DNA of 64,000 nucleotides from Paenibacillus alvei DSM 29 (GTDB lineage: Bacteria > Bacillota > Bacilli > Paenibacillales > Paenibacillaceae), in assembly GCF_000293805.1 (NCBI RefSeq), contig NZ_AMBZ01000003.1, positions 558,001-622,000 of the forward strand, written 5' to 3'. The notes under the pieces are model-generated. The model was not told the origin of the DNA, made no database searches, and saw only the letters and a program-made list of their open reading frames with translations. Shown here one piece after another: positions 18,146-27,089 of the stretch; within the stretch, counting starts at the first letter, position 1, and the number at the start of each line of letters is the position of its first letter. The translations under genes were made by a program, and so were the position numbers.

Positions 18146-19570
18146 GTGAAATTCTGGAGAAGTATTGTTGGGAAGCTGTGGATGACCATTATTGGTCTTG
18201 TTGCATTTGTTCTCATCATTTTAGGGTTGTATTTGCTGCATTATATTGATAGCAATTTCGCCCATCCAAACGATATTAAGCAGTTGTTTGTGTACACAGC
18301 CATAATCGGATTTTCACTAACAACCTTTTTTGCGTTCTTCCTTTTCACGAAAATTACGCAGCCGCTTCGGAAGCTGAAACAGGCAGCCGATACGATCCGT
18401 CAAGGCGATTATTCTACACGTGTGACACTTCGTTCCTCTGATGAAATAGGGGAGTTGTCTCGCACGTTCAACCATATGGCGGAAGAGCTGAACTCCACTA
18501 TATTAGATTTGCAGCATGAGAAGGAACACTTAGCCAGCATTTTGCGAAGCATGACTGACGCTGTTATTACCTTTGATGCAGCAGGGCAGGTGCTGCTTGC
18601 GAATCCGCACGGAGAATCGGTTATGAGCCGCTGGAACGGAATGGACTGGGCGCTCGAAGAGGAAACGGCAGAAGCATCAGGAGTGCCGGAGCTGTTGAGA
18701 CCTATATTTCATACGGTGATCTCGGAGGCTCGGGAGGTAACGACTCGTGTTCATGTGAAGCAGCAGGTATGGTCTGTTGTAATGGGGCCATTGCATGCAG
18801 ACAGCCGTGTTCGTGGTGCAGTTGCAGTATTGCGGGATGTAACCGAAGAAGTGCAGCTTGAGAAGCTGCGCAAAGATTTTGTGGCAAATGTATCCCATGA
18901 AATTCGCACGCCGCTATCGATGCTTCAGGGCTATAGTGAAGCGTTGTTGGATGATATTGCAACCTCACCAGAAGAGCGCAGGGAGCTTGTGCAGGTTATC
19001 CATGACGAGTCATTGCGAATGGGCAGACTGGTCAAGGATCTATTGGACCTAGCCCGTATGGAGGCTGGACATTTACCAATGCACAAAGCTCAAACCGATG
19101 TGCATGAACTTGCATCACGAGTGTATCGGAAGTTTGCTGTGTTGGCTAAGGAACGCAATATTCCGATCGAAGTGCAGCTTGAAGCGATGGATTCTGTTCT
19201 TCCTGAAGCTGATGAGGATCGGCTTGAGCAAGTGCTGACGAATCTGCTGGATAACGCGCTTCGTCACTCATCCGAAGGCCAGCCGATACATATTCGGACG
19301 GAACGTACGGACAATGAGTGGCTGTGGATTCATATAGAAGATCATGGACAGGGCATACCGTCAGAGGATGTACCCTATGTATTTGAACGATTCTATAAGG
19401 CAGATAAAGCGCGCAAGCGCGGTCCTTCAGGCGGTACGGGACTAGGTCTTGCCATAGTAAAAAATATTATTGAGGCACATCAGGGACACATCCGAGTAGA
19501 CAGTACATTAGGGAAAGGAACAACGTTTTCTATTGCACTGCCTGTTCAGCCCGTTAAGTCCACGAACTGA
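18146..19570 (+). CDS. resE: Sensor histidine kinase ResE
   Basis: Membrane sensor kinase partner of ResD. The 474-residue protein has two membrane segments (about 11-32 and 47-70), a HAMP linker (KITQPLRKLKQAADTIRQG, about 72-90), a PAS-like domain (about 125-225), the phospho-acceptor His in FVANVSHEIRTPLSML near 252 and an HATPase_c domain (NLLDNALRHSS; GTGLGLAIVKNIIEAH). The sensing loop between the membrane segments is very short (about 14 residues), which suggests that the signal is read inside the cell by the PAS domain. GTG 18146 follows the resD stop by one base. Confidence 0.95.
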   Translation: MKFWRSIVGKLWMTIIGLVAFVLIILGLYLLHYIDSNFAHPNDIKQLFVYTAIIGFSLTTFFAFFLFTKITQPLRKLKQAADTIRQGDYSTRVTLRSSDEIGELSRTFNHMAEELNSTILDLQHEKEHLASILRSMTDAVITFDAAGQVLLANPHGESVMSRWNGMDWALEEETAEASGVPELLRPIFHTVISEAREVTTRVHVKQQVWSVVMGPLHADSRVRGAVAVLRDVTEEVQLEKLRKDFVANVSHEIRTPLSMLQGYSEALLDDIATSPEERRELVQVIHDESLRMGRLVKDLLDLARMEAGHLPMHKAQTDVHELASRVYRKFAVLAKERNIPIEVQLEAMDSVLPEADEDRLEQVLTNLLDNALRHSSEGQPIHIRTERTDNEWLWIHIEDHGQGIPSEDVPYVFERFYKADKARKRGPSGGTGLGLAIVKNIIEAHQGHIRVDSTLGKGTTFSIALPVQPVKSTN

Positions 19571-19576
19571 CACAAA

Positions 19577-19618
19577 ACACCCAATTGCGCAACTTGTGTG
19601 CAATTGGGTGTTTTTTTG
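19577..19618 (+). terminator. Terminator between resE and serA, probably bidirectional
   Basis: ACACCCAATTGC pairs with GCAATTGGGTGT over an 11-base loop, with seven Ts on the plus side. Upstream of the stem, AAAA gives a short T tract on the minus strand, so it could also end the convergent serA transcript. Confidence 0.85.
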
Positions 19619-19726
19619 TAGAATGAGTACTGGAAGATATGTCAGACGAGGGCACAATTTTCCGATTAATCTTGATGGTCGTGGAACAATTCGAACTATT
19701 CTCCTCGATTCATAGGATAATTCGGA

Positions 19727-21313
19727 TTATAATACGATTTCCTTGGCTTTTTTAATATCTGCAGATTCTTTCAGCTTCGCAATTACCTCTTTTGGAATGG
19801 CTTTGTCGACGGAAAGCACCATAATGGCTGAGCCTCCGACAATTTTACGACCAACTTGCATGGTGGCGATATTAATATCGTTCGTTCCAAGCAGTGTACC
19901 TACTATTCCGATAACACCAGGCTTATCATCGTGTGAAATGAGGAGCAGATGTCCCTCTGGAGAGAGGTCTACAGGGTACTTGTCGATTTGTACGATTCGT
20001 TCGCCATAACCGTTCAATAACGTACCAGCCACCAAGCGCTCTTCTGTATTGGTTCTCAATGTAACAGATAACAGATTTGTAAATCCCTTCGCTACGTGAG
20101 ATTGCTGAATGATAATATTGATATCACGCGTTTTAGCAAGATGCACAGAGTTGACAATGTTCACATCAGTGCCAAGATGCTGCGTGAGAACACCTTTGAC
20201 AATATGTCTGGTTATCGTTTGGGTATCGACCTCAGCCAGCTCGCCAGAGTAGCTCACAAGGATTTCTAGAATGGGACTCTTTGTCATTTGAGAAACAAAT
20301 TGTCCGAGTTTCTCGGCGAGTGTGAAGTAAGGCTGGATCTTTTTTAAAACTGCCGGAGCAACTGGCGGCATATTCACCGCATTTTTGAACGGCTCATTGC
20401 GCAAAATGCGCAGCACTTGCTCTGAAACATCGACAGCAACATTTTCCTGCGCCTCAACAGTGGAGGCACCGAGATGCGGCGTTACGATGATTTTAGGATG
20501 ACTCAAGAACGGATGGTCAGGCTGTGGAGGTTCTACCTCAAATACGTCAAATGCGGCGCCTGCCACAATGCCTTCATCGATTGCCTCTACAAGTGCCATT
20601 TCATCAATAATTCCACCGCGTGCACAGTTAATAATGCGCATGCCGCGTTTCATGACCTCGAATTGTGGACGAGCAATCATATGCTTCGTTTCAGATGTCA
20701 ACGGCGTATGAACCGTCAGGAAATCAGCTGTGCGAATAATCTCATCAACAGTGCCGAGTTTGACCCCTAACTTTTCTGCTCGATCTTCTGTCATGAAGGG
20801 ATCGTATCCGATGATTTCCATTCCAAATGCCTTCGCTCTCTTAGCAACCTCGCTGCCGATACGGCCCATACCAAGCACGCCAAGAGTTTTGTTCATCAGC
20901 TCAACCCCAAGGAATGTCTTGCGATCCCACACTCCATTGATTGTCTTTGTGTAAGCCTGCGGGATATGACGGCATAATGCCATCATCATGGCAAAAGCAT
21001 GCTCACACGTTGTGATGGTATTGCCATCAGGGGCGTTGATAACGATAATTCCGCGTTGGGTAGCTGCCTGCAGATCAATATTGTCAACGCCAACTCCGGC
21101 GCGGCCCACAACTTTAAGCTTCTTGCCAGCCTCCATGACGCGTGCTGTGACACGAGTCTGGCTGCGAACGAGCAGAGCATCATAATCAGCGATAATATTG
21201 ATCAGTTCATCCTCCGACAATCCTGTTTGCTTTGCGACTATAATGTCTTGTGCATCAACAAGCTTCTGAATCCCGAAGTCGCTAATCGGGTCGGACACTA
21301 ATACTTTGAACAT
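19727..21313 (-). CDS. serA: D-3-phosphoglycerate dehydrogenase
   Basis: First enzyme of serine synthesis, oxidising 3-phosphoglycerate with NAD. The 528-residue long-form SerA has a substrate domain, a Rossmann domain ([14 protein letters not shown] near 145-158), the catalytic His region (VTPHLGAST near 285), an intervening domain and a C-terminal ACT domain ([15 protein letters not shown] near 462) that usually binds serine for feedback inhibition. The start at 21313 follows AGGAGGG; the 16-codon extension upstream has no site. It is alone on the minus strand between resE and a T-box leader. Confidence 0.96.
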   Translation of the reverse strand: MFKVLVSDPISDFGIQKLVDAQDIIVAKQTGLSEDELINIIADYDALLVRSQTRVTARVMEAGKKLKVVGRAGVGVDNIDLQAATQRGIIVINAPDGNTITTCEHAFAMMMALCRHIPQAYTKTINGVWDRKTFLGVELMNKTLGVLGMGRIGSEVAKRAKAFGMEIIGYDPFMTEDRAEKLGVKLGTVDEIIRTADFLTVHTPLTSETKHMIARPQFEVMKRGMRIINCARGGIIDEMALVEAIDEGIVAGAAFDVFEVEPPQPDHPFLSHPKIIVTPHLGASTVEAQENVAVDVSEQVLRILRNEPFKNAVNMPPVAPAVLKKIQPYFTLAEKLGQFVSQMTKSPILEILVSYSGELAEVDTQTITRHIVKGVLTQHLGTDVNIVNSVHLAKTRDINIIIQQSHVAKGFTNLLSVTLRTNTEERLVAGTLLNGYGERIVQIDKYPVDLSPEGHLLLISHDDKPGVIGIVGTLLGTNDINIATMQVGRKIVGGSAIMVLSVDKAIPKEVIAKLKESADIKKAKEIVL

Positions 21314-21408
21314 GGAATTCTCCCTCCTGAGCATGGCTATATCATTTATTAGAAACGGCAAAAACCGTTATCTTAATACCGATGAGATATGGACTTGTTA
21401 TGTACCTT

Positions 21409-21700
21409 GGAATATAGCAAAAAACTCTCATCCACATACTACGACCGTAGTAAGGGACGAGAGTTCCATCTTCGCGGTGCCACCCTAATTCGCTGCTTAT
21501 TCGCATAAGCAGCCTTACACGTCTATGCCAGACGTCGAACGTTAACGGGTTCGATTCGGTTACGCCTACTGCCATCAGGGTTCGACGCAACAACTCCGGA
21601 ACGCTGGAACAAGACAATCCGCCACCGATTCGCACCGACCATCGGCTCTCTGCAGGCTTCACTGAATGTTCGTTTCCTTCACCGTTTGACTCATGAAATT
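21409..21700 (-). promoter_or_regulatory. T-box leader of serA, probable Ser (AGC) specifier
   Basis: On the minus strand, AGGGTGGCACCGCG (21486 to 21473) is a perfect T-box motif. It is preceded by a Stem I region containing GAGAGCCGATGGTCGG and an AGC codon a few bases before TTCCGGAG, the position of the specifier loop. AGC is a serine codon, matching the gene controlled. By family knowledge, uncharged tRNA pairs with the T-box and disrupts the terminator, so serA should be induced by serine starvation. Stem I boundaries are approximate. Confidence 0.92.
21419..21465 (-). terminator. T-box terminator of the serA leader
   Basis: On the minus strand, AACTCTCGTCCC pairs with GTGGATGAGAGTT across an inner ACTACG/CGTAGT stem, followed by six Ts. 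The 5' arm overlaps the region just after the T-box motif, as required for the competing antiterminator. Confidence 0.9.
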
Positions 21701-21706
21701 TTACTT

Positions 21707-21735
21707 AATGTACCATGCAAATGCTAGGGTGTCAA
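21707..21735 (-). promoter_or_regulatory. Promoter of the serA T-box transcript
   Basis: Read on the minus strand: TTGACA (21735-21730), 17 bases, TACATT (21712-21707). This is a strong vegetative promoter placed directly before the T-box leader. Confidence 0.8.
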
Positions 21736-21783
21736 TAGATATTTTTACGAACATAATCGTTTCATATATAAAAAATGTACGGT

Positions 21784-22359
21784 TTATGGTTTTTCGGCAG
21801 ATCCTTTTAACAAATGATTTTTACAAGCCTGTATTGCGATTCGAGAAGAATGAATCAGTTCATCCTCTTTGGATTTTGTTCGGATTTCGAGTGCTTTTTC
21901 GAACCATTGGAGTGCTGCTTCGTAATTCGATTGATCATATTGATTTTTGCCACAATGCTGATAAAGAAAGTCAAGCATTCCAAAGTGTTGATCATGTATA
22001 TTCGCTTGTTCTAGGAGTTTGTGGAACATATGGTTGGATGTGTGAAAGTCCTTCATCCATTGATAGGTATGGGCAAGGCGTAATTTGTTAATCCACACCT
22101 GCTTGGCGTTGTTGTTTGACGAATGGATGGCGATGGCGGAATTCAAATAGGTTATGCTGTCCTTATAATTTCCGACTATTCGGCTGTAGACACCAATCAT
22201 TCCGTATTGTTTTCCCAAGTCCTCTTGATTTTGAGCAGATGCTTGCAATTTCTCCTTTACATAAACGATGGCTTTGCGCATATCAGAAGCGGAGTGCGGA
22301 ACTTCTCTCAGCTTGTCATCGAAGTAAAAGGTACAGTTGTAAGGTGTAAATATTGACAA
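21784..22359 (-). CDS. Tetratricopeptide-repeat protein
   Basis: A 191-residue soluble, helical protein with at least two recognisable TPR units (GMIGVYSRIVGNYKDSITYL near 65-84, and YDQSNYEAALQWFEKALEI near 145-163), likely a protein-interaction scaffold; the partner is unknown. Minus-strand TTG at 22359 is preceded by AAGGGGGAG at eight bases. A longer open frame back to 22866 runs antisense through the CPBP gene and is not credible. It is divergent from the CPBP gene and converges on no clear terminator. TPR proteins of this kind are sometimes Rap-like or secretion regulators, but nothing here decides. Confidence 0.7.
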   Translation of the reverse strand: MSIFTPYNCTFYFDDKLREVPHSASDMRKAIVYVKEKLQASAQNQEDLGKQYGMIGVYSRIVGNYKDSITYLNSAIAIHSSNNNAKQVWINKLRLAHTYQWMKDFHTSNHMFHKLLEQANIHDQHFGMLDFLYQHCGKNQYDQSNYEAALQWFEKALEIRTKSKEDELIHSSRIAIQACKNHLLKGSAEKP

Positions 22360-22543
22360 AAAATGGACTCCCCCTTCTTCGTGAAGTGCATTCATTCTAC
22401 AAGGTGTTGACCCAATTGGCAATGCAATCGTTGTAATTGTTGATGCTGCGTGATTCCTAACTTGAATGAACCATCTTTTATCTGATATGATGCTTCTATT
22501 GAGCGTTATAATAAGGATTGCTAACTCGTTAGGCAGGGATGTA

Positions 22544-23137
22544 ATGAAACAGAAATGGAATGATTTCAAATCTCGACAAGTAGACATCCAACAGTTAGAT
22601 GATAAGGTGCTACTCTTAAATTTGTATGTAACGCAAGCAATTACGTTGATTCTTGGTGTGGTATGGATTTGGCTGCAAGGGAGAAATCCTTTCTCGTTGC
22701 TTATTATCCAGACGGGCGATTTAACATGGGTGTGGCTGGGAGCGGGGTTGGCTGCTCTTGTGATTATTGTCGACATCGCGGTTTCTAGATTTGTGCCAGA
22801 AGATATGACGGATGATGGGGGAGTGAATGAGAAGCTTTTCCGCTCACGTCCGGTATGGCATATCATTGTGATCTCGTTTATAGTGGGTATATGTGAGGAA
22901 ATGCTCTTTCGTGGGGCGATACAGCATGCATTTGGCGCATATTGGACGAGTATTATTTTCGCAGCTATCCACGTACGGTATTTGCGCCATTGGTTACCAA
23001 CTGGAATGGTGTTTCTAATTAGCTTTGCTTTGGGTACTATTTATGAGTGGACAGGAACCTTATGGGCTCCAATACTAGCACACTTTATCATTGATCTCAT
23101 TATGGGACTCATTATACGATTTCGGAGGGAAGTATGA
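22544..23137 (+). CDS. CPBP family intramembrane metalloprotease
   Basis: A 197-residue integral membrane protein of the CAAX-protease/bacteriocin-processing (Abi) family. The three family motifs are present: EEMLFRG (EExxxR) near 125, FAAIHVRY with a His near 148 and PILAHFIIDL with a His near 180. Substrates are unknown. ATG 22544 is the best start, although its ribosome binding site is weak. It overlaps the next gene by four bases (ATGA), so the two form an operon with the metallophosphoesterase that follows. Confidence 0.85.
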   Translation: MKQKWNDFKSRQVDIQQLDDKVLLLNLYVTQAITLILGVVWIWLQGRNPFSLLIIQTGDLTWVWLGAGLAALVIIVDIAVSRFVPEDMTDDGGVNEKLFRSRPVWHIIVISFIVGICEEMLFRGAIQHAFGAYWTSIIFAAIHVRYLRHWLPTGMVFLISFALGTIYEWTGTLWAPILAHFIIDLIMGLIIRFRREV

Positions 23138-23505
23138 GCGAGAATCACCCACACCCTTTATTTCGAGGGTTCTCTCGCAAGCAAGAGCCAGACCTACATA
23201 GCCCGGCACTAGATGCTTTACGTTCATTGAGAGAAAATTCATCGAAGAAAGATACACATACCGAGCAACAACATACAGGCAGCAATCAAGCAATGACGGA
23301 AGAACGATTGCTCAATCTTGCTGAAAATATTGCCATGCAAGAGGAAGAGCTTGATGATCGATCGCTGCCTTCAAGAAAAAAGTTATTTCCGTCAAGTTAT
23401 GTAAGACTAACAAAGTGGTTTTATAATATTCTATTTTTGTTATTTGTAGGCTTGTTAATTGGACTACTATTATGGGGTCGCCATAAGCTGGGGCTGGAGG
23501 GGTAA
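23134..23505 (+). CDS. Single-pass membrane protein of unknown function
   Basis: A 123-residue protein with a long polar, partly disordered N-terminal part and one C-terminal membrane helix (ILFLLFVGLLIGLLLWG, about 98-114). No family recognised. It is translationally coupled to the CPBP protease upstream, and its stop lies three bases before the start of the metallophosphoesterase, suggesting a shared membrane-associated role (inference). Confidence 0.75.
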   Translation: MSENHPHPLFRGFSRKQEPDLHSPALDALRSLRENSSKKDTHTEQQHTGSNQAMTEERLLNLAENIAMQEEELDDRSLPSRKKLFPSSYVRLTKWFYNILFLLFVGLLIGLLLWGRHKLGLEG

Positions 23506-23508
23506 TCC

Positions 23509-24341
23509 ATGTTGATTGCTTACACTGTCATTGCAGGCTTGCTGGCAGCAGCCGGGGGGCTTGTTGTCTATATGTTATGGGAAGCACGGGGGTTTACAAT
23601 TACAGAAGAAGAAGTGGTACTGAAGCGGTTGCCGTCGTCTTTCGACGGGGTCCGCTTGTTTTTATTAGCGACTTCCACAGAAGGCGGTTAACGGAGAGCC
23701 ATATCGCGCAGATCCAACGCCACTCACAGGCGGCAATGGTACTGGTCGGCGGGGATATAACTGAGTTTGGAGCGCCGCTTGCGTACAGTGTCGAGAATAT
23801 GGAGAGGCTGCGCCGCCTAGGGCCAGTGGCTGCTGTACATGGCAATCATGATTACAAGGCAAATGTTCGTGAGCTTGATGATAAATTGAACCAATTAGGT
23901 GTCAAGCTGCTGGATAATGAGGCAATTCGGCTAGAGCAGCACGGGCATTTTATATGGCTTGTAGGCTGGGACGACTACAGCTCCAAACGAACGAATGTGA
24001 AGCTTGCCATGAATGAGCCACAGCAAGAACCTGCGTGTACAATTGTTCTGACTCATGATCCGCTGGCTTTGCGGAAGGCTGAGCTGCAAGGGATTGATCT
24101 CGTATTGTCAGGGCATACGCATGGCGGTCAAATTTATCTGCCTGGATACGGGCCGCTGCGCACCTCGAAATTTTACCGCAAATATTTATCTGGCTGGCAT
24201 ACATTTACAGGACTAAAAGGCTCTACGGCTTTGTTTATTACAAAAGGGTTTGGAACATCACATATCCCACTCCGTTTATTTTGCAAACCTGAAGCGCATT
24301 TTATTACACTCCGTTCGGGCATTGATGGCCGCATTTCCTGA
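23509..24341 (+). pseudogene. Membrane-anchored metallophosphoesterase, frameshifted
   Basis: A calcineurin-like phosphoesterase with an N-terminal membrane helix, similar to the YkuE/YaeI type. The frame from ATG 23509 (site GGAGGGG) gives the anchor and reads to FDGVRLF, then runs out at 23691. The catalytic remainder is in another frame: FISDFH (the DxH motif), GGD, GNHDY, THDP and SGHTHGGQIY. Adding one T to the T5 run at 23659-23663 joins the halves as VRLF-FISDFH. All metal-binding motifs are intact, so the gene is a whole enzyme broken by one base. Confidence 0.88.
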
Positions 24342-24415
24342 TTTTTTACCGCATGGTTCGTTACAGATGGGCTCACACTACAATTGATCCTAACTAATTG
24401 AAGGAGGGAACTACA

Positions 24416-24862
24416 GTGAAAGTGACATCGTTCATTTCTGGTGCTGCTATTGGTATTTTGGCTGGGATGTATTTGGCAGATCGTCGTTCGCTGGCTAATT
24501 TGCAGTCCAGATTGCAAGTTGCTGGCAATGTCGTTCAGGATGTAGTAGGCAAGGCGAAGGATAAGGTTATGGATGCATCAGCAAGCATGCCGGATATTGC
24601 CTCCTTGCTCGACTTGAAGATGTCCAAAGAGGCGCCTAAGTCTGACGCGTTCAGTTTGGATCGGGTTAAGGAACTGATTGATCGCGATCCAGAAGTGAAG
24701 CGTAAGGTGGATGCCATTTTACGGGAAAATGGACTGGCTCCAACACCATCCAATCTGAATGCTGTAAAACTGGAAACCACTACTACGACAATATCCAACG
24801 CTTCTAAGTCGCAAGCTGCACCGCGAACAAAACCGTTTGAAGAAAATCAATCCACCCACTGA
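24416..24862 (+). CDS. YtxH-like short membrane-anchored protein
   Basis: A 148-residue protein with an N-terminal membrane segment (ISGAAIGILAGMYLA) immediately followed by an Arg-Arg stop and an amphipathic helical stretch, the build of YtxH-domain proteins. The second half is polar and Thr/Ser-rich. GTG 24416 follows GGAGGG. No function can be assigned. Confidence 0.6.
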   Translation: MKVTSFISGAAIGILAGMYLADRRSLANLQSRLQVAGNVVQDVVGKAKDKVMDASASMPDIASLLDLKMSKEAPKSDAFSLDRVKELIDRDPEVKRKVDAILRENGLAPTPSNLNAVKLETTTTTISNASKSQAAPRTKPFEENQSTH

Positions 24863-24884
24863 TTGTAGAAGATCGATATTGGAA

Positions 24885-24915
24885 GAAGCTGCCGATTGAG
24901 TCGGCAGCTTCTTTG
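24885..24915 (+). terminator. Terminator after the YtxH-like gene
   Basis: GAAGCTGCCGA pairs with TCGGCAGCTTC over a short loop, followed by TTTG. Confidence 0.8.
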
Positions 24916-25065
24916 TGTTTATACAATCAATATACTGTCAACTATTTTATGTAGTGCAAATCCATGCAAGAAATGATAACATGAATTACATAGAACCATT
25001 TTCAGCACATATTATATGTTGCTTCATAATCTGTTATAACCGAAGTTGCAAAGGAGGGTCCTGTC

Positions 25066-25686
25066 ATGAAGATCGAACGTATCAGTCAAGACAAGATTCG
25101 AATTTTCCTTACGTTCGACGATTTGTCTGAGCGCGGGATCAAACGCGACGACTTGTGGCGAGAGATGTCTAAGCTGCAGGAATTGTTCGCAGAGATGATG
25201 GATCAGGCGTATACCGAACTCGGATTTGATGCGACGGGACCGTTAGCCGTGGAAGTATTCGCAATGCCTGCACAGGGGATGGTTGTCATCGTAACGCGAA
25301 CACACTGGAACCAGGCGTCAGGTCATGGCGATGGCATCGAAGATGACGAGTTGGATGATGTATATGAAATGGAAGTTACGCTTGAGGAGAGCGATACGAT
25401 CGTATTCGCGTTCCGGGATTTTGAAGACTTCATCGAGGCGGCACATACGGTTCATGGCAATTTTGCCGTTCCAGGTGCGCTCTACCAATATAATGGACAG
25501 TGGATTTTCCATGCGGAACCGACGAATGTGGATCCCCAGCGATTGCAAGCTTTTATTGCAATTATGGCTGAGTATGGGGAAGCAGCGTCAGTGACGACAG
25601 CTGTTCTGGAGGAGTATGGAAAGTGTATCATTGCAGAGGATGCCATTGCCGTTACTTGTACACATTTCAATCCGCGCCGTGCATAA
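25066..25686 (+). CDS. mecA: Adapter protein MecA
   Basis: Adapter that delivers proteins, in B. subtilis ComK, to the ClpC-ClpP protease, and so limits competence. The 206-residue protein has the expected N-terminal target-binding domain (MKIERISQDKIRIFLTFDDL), an acidic linker (GDGIEDDELDDVYEME, about 88-103) and the C-terminal ClpC-binding domain. ATG 25066 follows AAAGGAGG. Monocistronic between terminators. Confidence 0.93.
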   Translation: MKIERISQDKIRIFLTFDDLSERGIKRDDLWREMSKLQELFAEMMDQAYTELGFDATGPLAVEVFAMPAQGMVVIVTRTHWNQASGHGDGIEDDELDDVYEMEVTLEESDTIVFAFRDFEDFIEAAHTVHGNFAVPGALYQYNGQWIFHAEPTNVDPQRLQAFIAIMAEYGEAASVTTAVLEEYGKCIIAEDAIAVTCTHFNPRRA

Positions 25687-25708
25687 TACAGCGTAATATG
25701 CGACCGTG

Positions 25709-25772
25709 AACAGGGAGTGCTTGTGATTTTTCATGAGAAGTGGAAAATTCGGGCTCCCTGTTTTGCGTTTTT
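25709..25772 (+). terminator. Terminator after mecA
   Basis: AACAGGGAG pairs with CTCCCTGTT, with a further inner pairing of ATTTTTC and GAAAAAT-like segments, followed by a T-rich tract. Confidence 0.75.
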
Positions 25773-25975
25773 CCCGCTGGAGGCTATGTCAACCAATATA
25801 TGCAATTTGCGATTGATTGGACACTCTGTATTATAAAATCAGTCAGATGTATGTTTTCATCAACATTATTCGACACAATAAGCGCTGTCGCATAACAGTA
25901 TGATATACTTACAATATCAAACTTTTACGGATATCTAACTGACCATAGAGTTAGTCGCCAAAGGAGGATGTGAAG

Positions 25976-26749
25976 GTGACTTTGCTTACTGCTCTTAGCA
26001 CGCTCGTCGCGGACACTTCTCAGTTGGCGATACAATCTGGTGAAGCTGCGACACCCATTTTTCCCTTGCTTACAGCAGCAATTGCACCTGGTATTGCGTT
26101 GCTGGCGTATTTCTATTTGAAGGATCGTTACGATTATGAACCGATTCACATGGTCATTCGTGTGTTTCTGCTTGGGTTTCTAATTGTATTTCCGATCATG
26201 ATTATTCAGCATGGCCTCGTATTGTGGTGGGGCAAAAATCCATATATTTATTCCTTTTTTATCTCTTCTGGCGTTGAAGAGTTTGTCAAATGGTTTGTGT
26301 TGTATCATATGATCTACAATCACGTAGAATTTGATGAGCATTATGATGGCATATTGTATGCAGTTGCCGTATCGCTAGGTTTCGCCACGATAGAGAATGT
26401 CATGTACGCATGGTTGAATCAAACATCGTTTTCCCAAATGCTTGTGCGTGCTCTGCTGCCTGTATCCGGACATGCCTTGTTCGGTGTTATTATGGGTTAT
26501 TATATGGGGAAAGCGAAATTTTATGGCGGTCGTTCGCGAAAATATTTGCTGTACTCGATTGGAATTCCTTTGTTCTGGCATGGAGTTTACGATCTGATTT
26601 TAATGACAGTGACTCGTTATTGGATATGGTTCGTAGTACCTTTAATGCTGTTTCTCTGGTATTTCGGCATGGGGAAGGTACGAAGAGCCAGTGCCCGCTC
26701 TCCTCTTAGGATGGTAAATTCAGAAGAAGAGGTTAATGTGGAGCAATAA
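25976..26749 (+). CDS. prsW: Intramembrane metalloprotease PrsW
   Basis: Multi-pass membrane protease that in B. subtilis cleaves anti-sigma factor RsiW to release sigma-W. The product is about 257 residues, with the conserved APGIALLAYFYLKDRYDYEP segment, SSGVEEFVKWF (catalytic Glu pair), FDEHYDGILYA and the histidine region LPVSGHALFGVIMG. GTG 25976 lies eight bases from AAGGAGG; GTG 25970 is too close. The N-terminal 30 residues are longer than in B. subtilis. No sigW/rsiW pair lies in the window. Confidence 0.93.
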   Translation: MTLLTALSTLVADTSQLAIQSGEAATPIFPLLTAAIAPGIALLAYFYLKDRYDYEPIHMVIRVFLLGFLIVFPIMIIQHGLVLWWGKNPYIYSFFISSGVEEFVKWFVLYHMIYNHVEFDEHYDGILYAVAVSLGFATIENVMYAWLNQTSFSQMLVRALLPVSGHALFGVIMGYYMGKAKFYGGRSRKYLLYSIGIPLFWHGVYDLILMTVTRYWIWFVVPLMLFLWYFGMGKVRRASARSPLRMVNSEEEVNVEQ

Positions 26750-26827
26750 TGGGAATGCTATTATTTACAAGCTCAAATTGTGCGAGGCACGAACGGGCGC
26801 AGTTCAAGGGAAGCAAGGAGGGCTCAT

Positions 26828-26977
26828 GTGAGGGTGAAGGTTACCATTCGCTGCAAATGCTGCGGTGAAAAATTCATTCTTCGTGGCAAACGGGAAAAAG
26901 GTCGAATTGAAACCGGCTTCAAGCAGTGCATCTGTGATAATCGGGATGCATTCCATATTGATGAAGAACCAATATGA
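26828..26977 (+). CDS. Small cysteine-pair protein of unknown function
   Basis: A 49-residue basic protein with a CKCCGEKF cluster near residues 9-16 and CICDN near 36-40, which could form a zinc site. GTG 26828 is five bases after AAGGAGGG; the next GTG (26834) is also possible. It lies where B. subtilis carries ypbE/ypbF/sleB, between prsW and ypeB. No family recognised. Confidence 0.6.
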   Translation: MRVKVTIRCKCCGEKFILRGKREKGRIETGFKQCICDNRDAFHIDEEPI

Positions 26978-27089
26978 TGACTTCGATATAAGAGTGCAAT
27001 AATGGGAATCGATGCATAAACCTCCCTCATATCCAACAAACTAACATCACTATGATGTACAAGTTGCTGTGAAGGGAGACGTTTGTACC

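Noticed and set aside
22360..22866. N-terminal extension of the minus-strand TPR gene to 360 residues
   Set aside because: It is antisense to the CPBP protease gene, and the good ribosome binding site belongs to the TTG at 22359.
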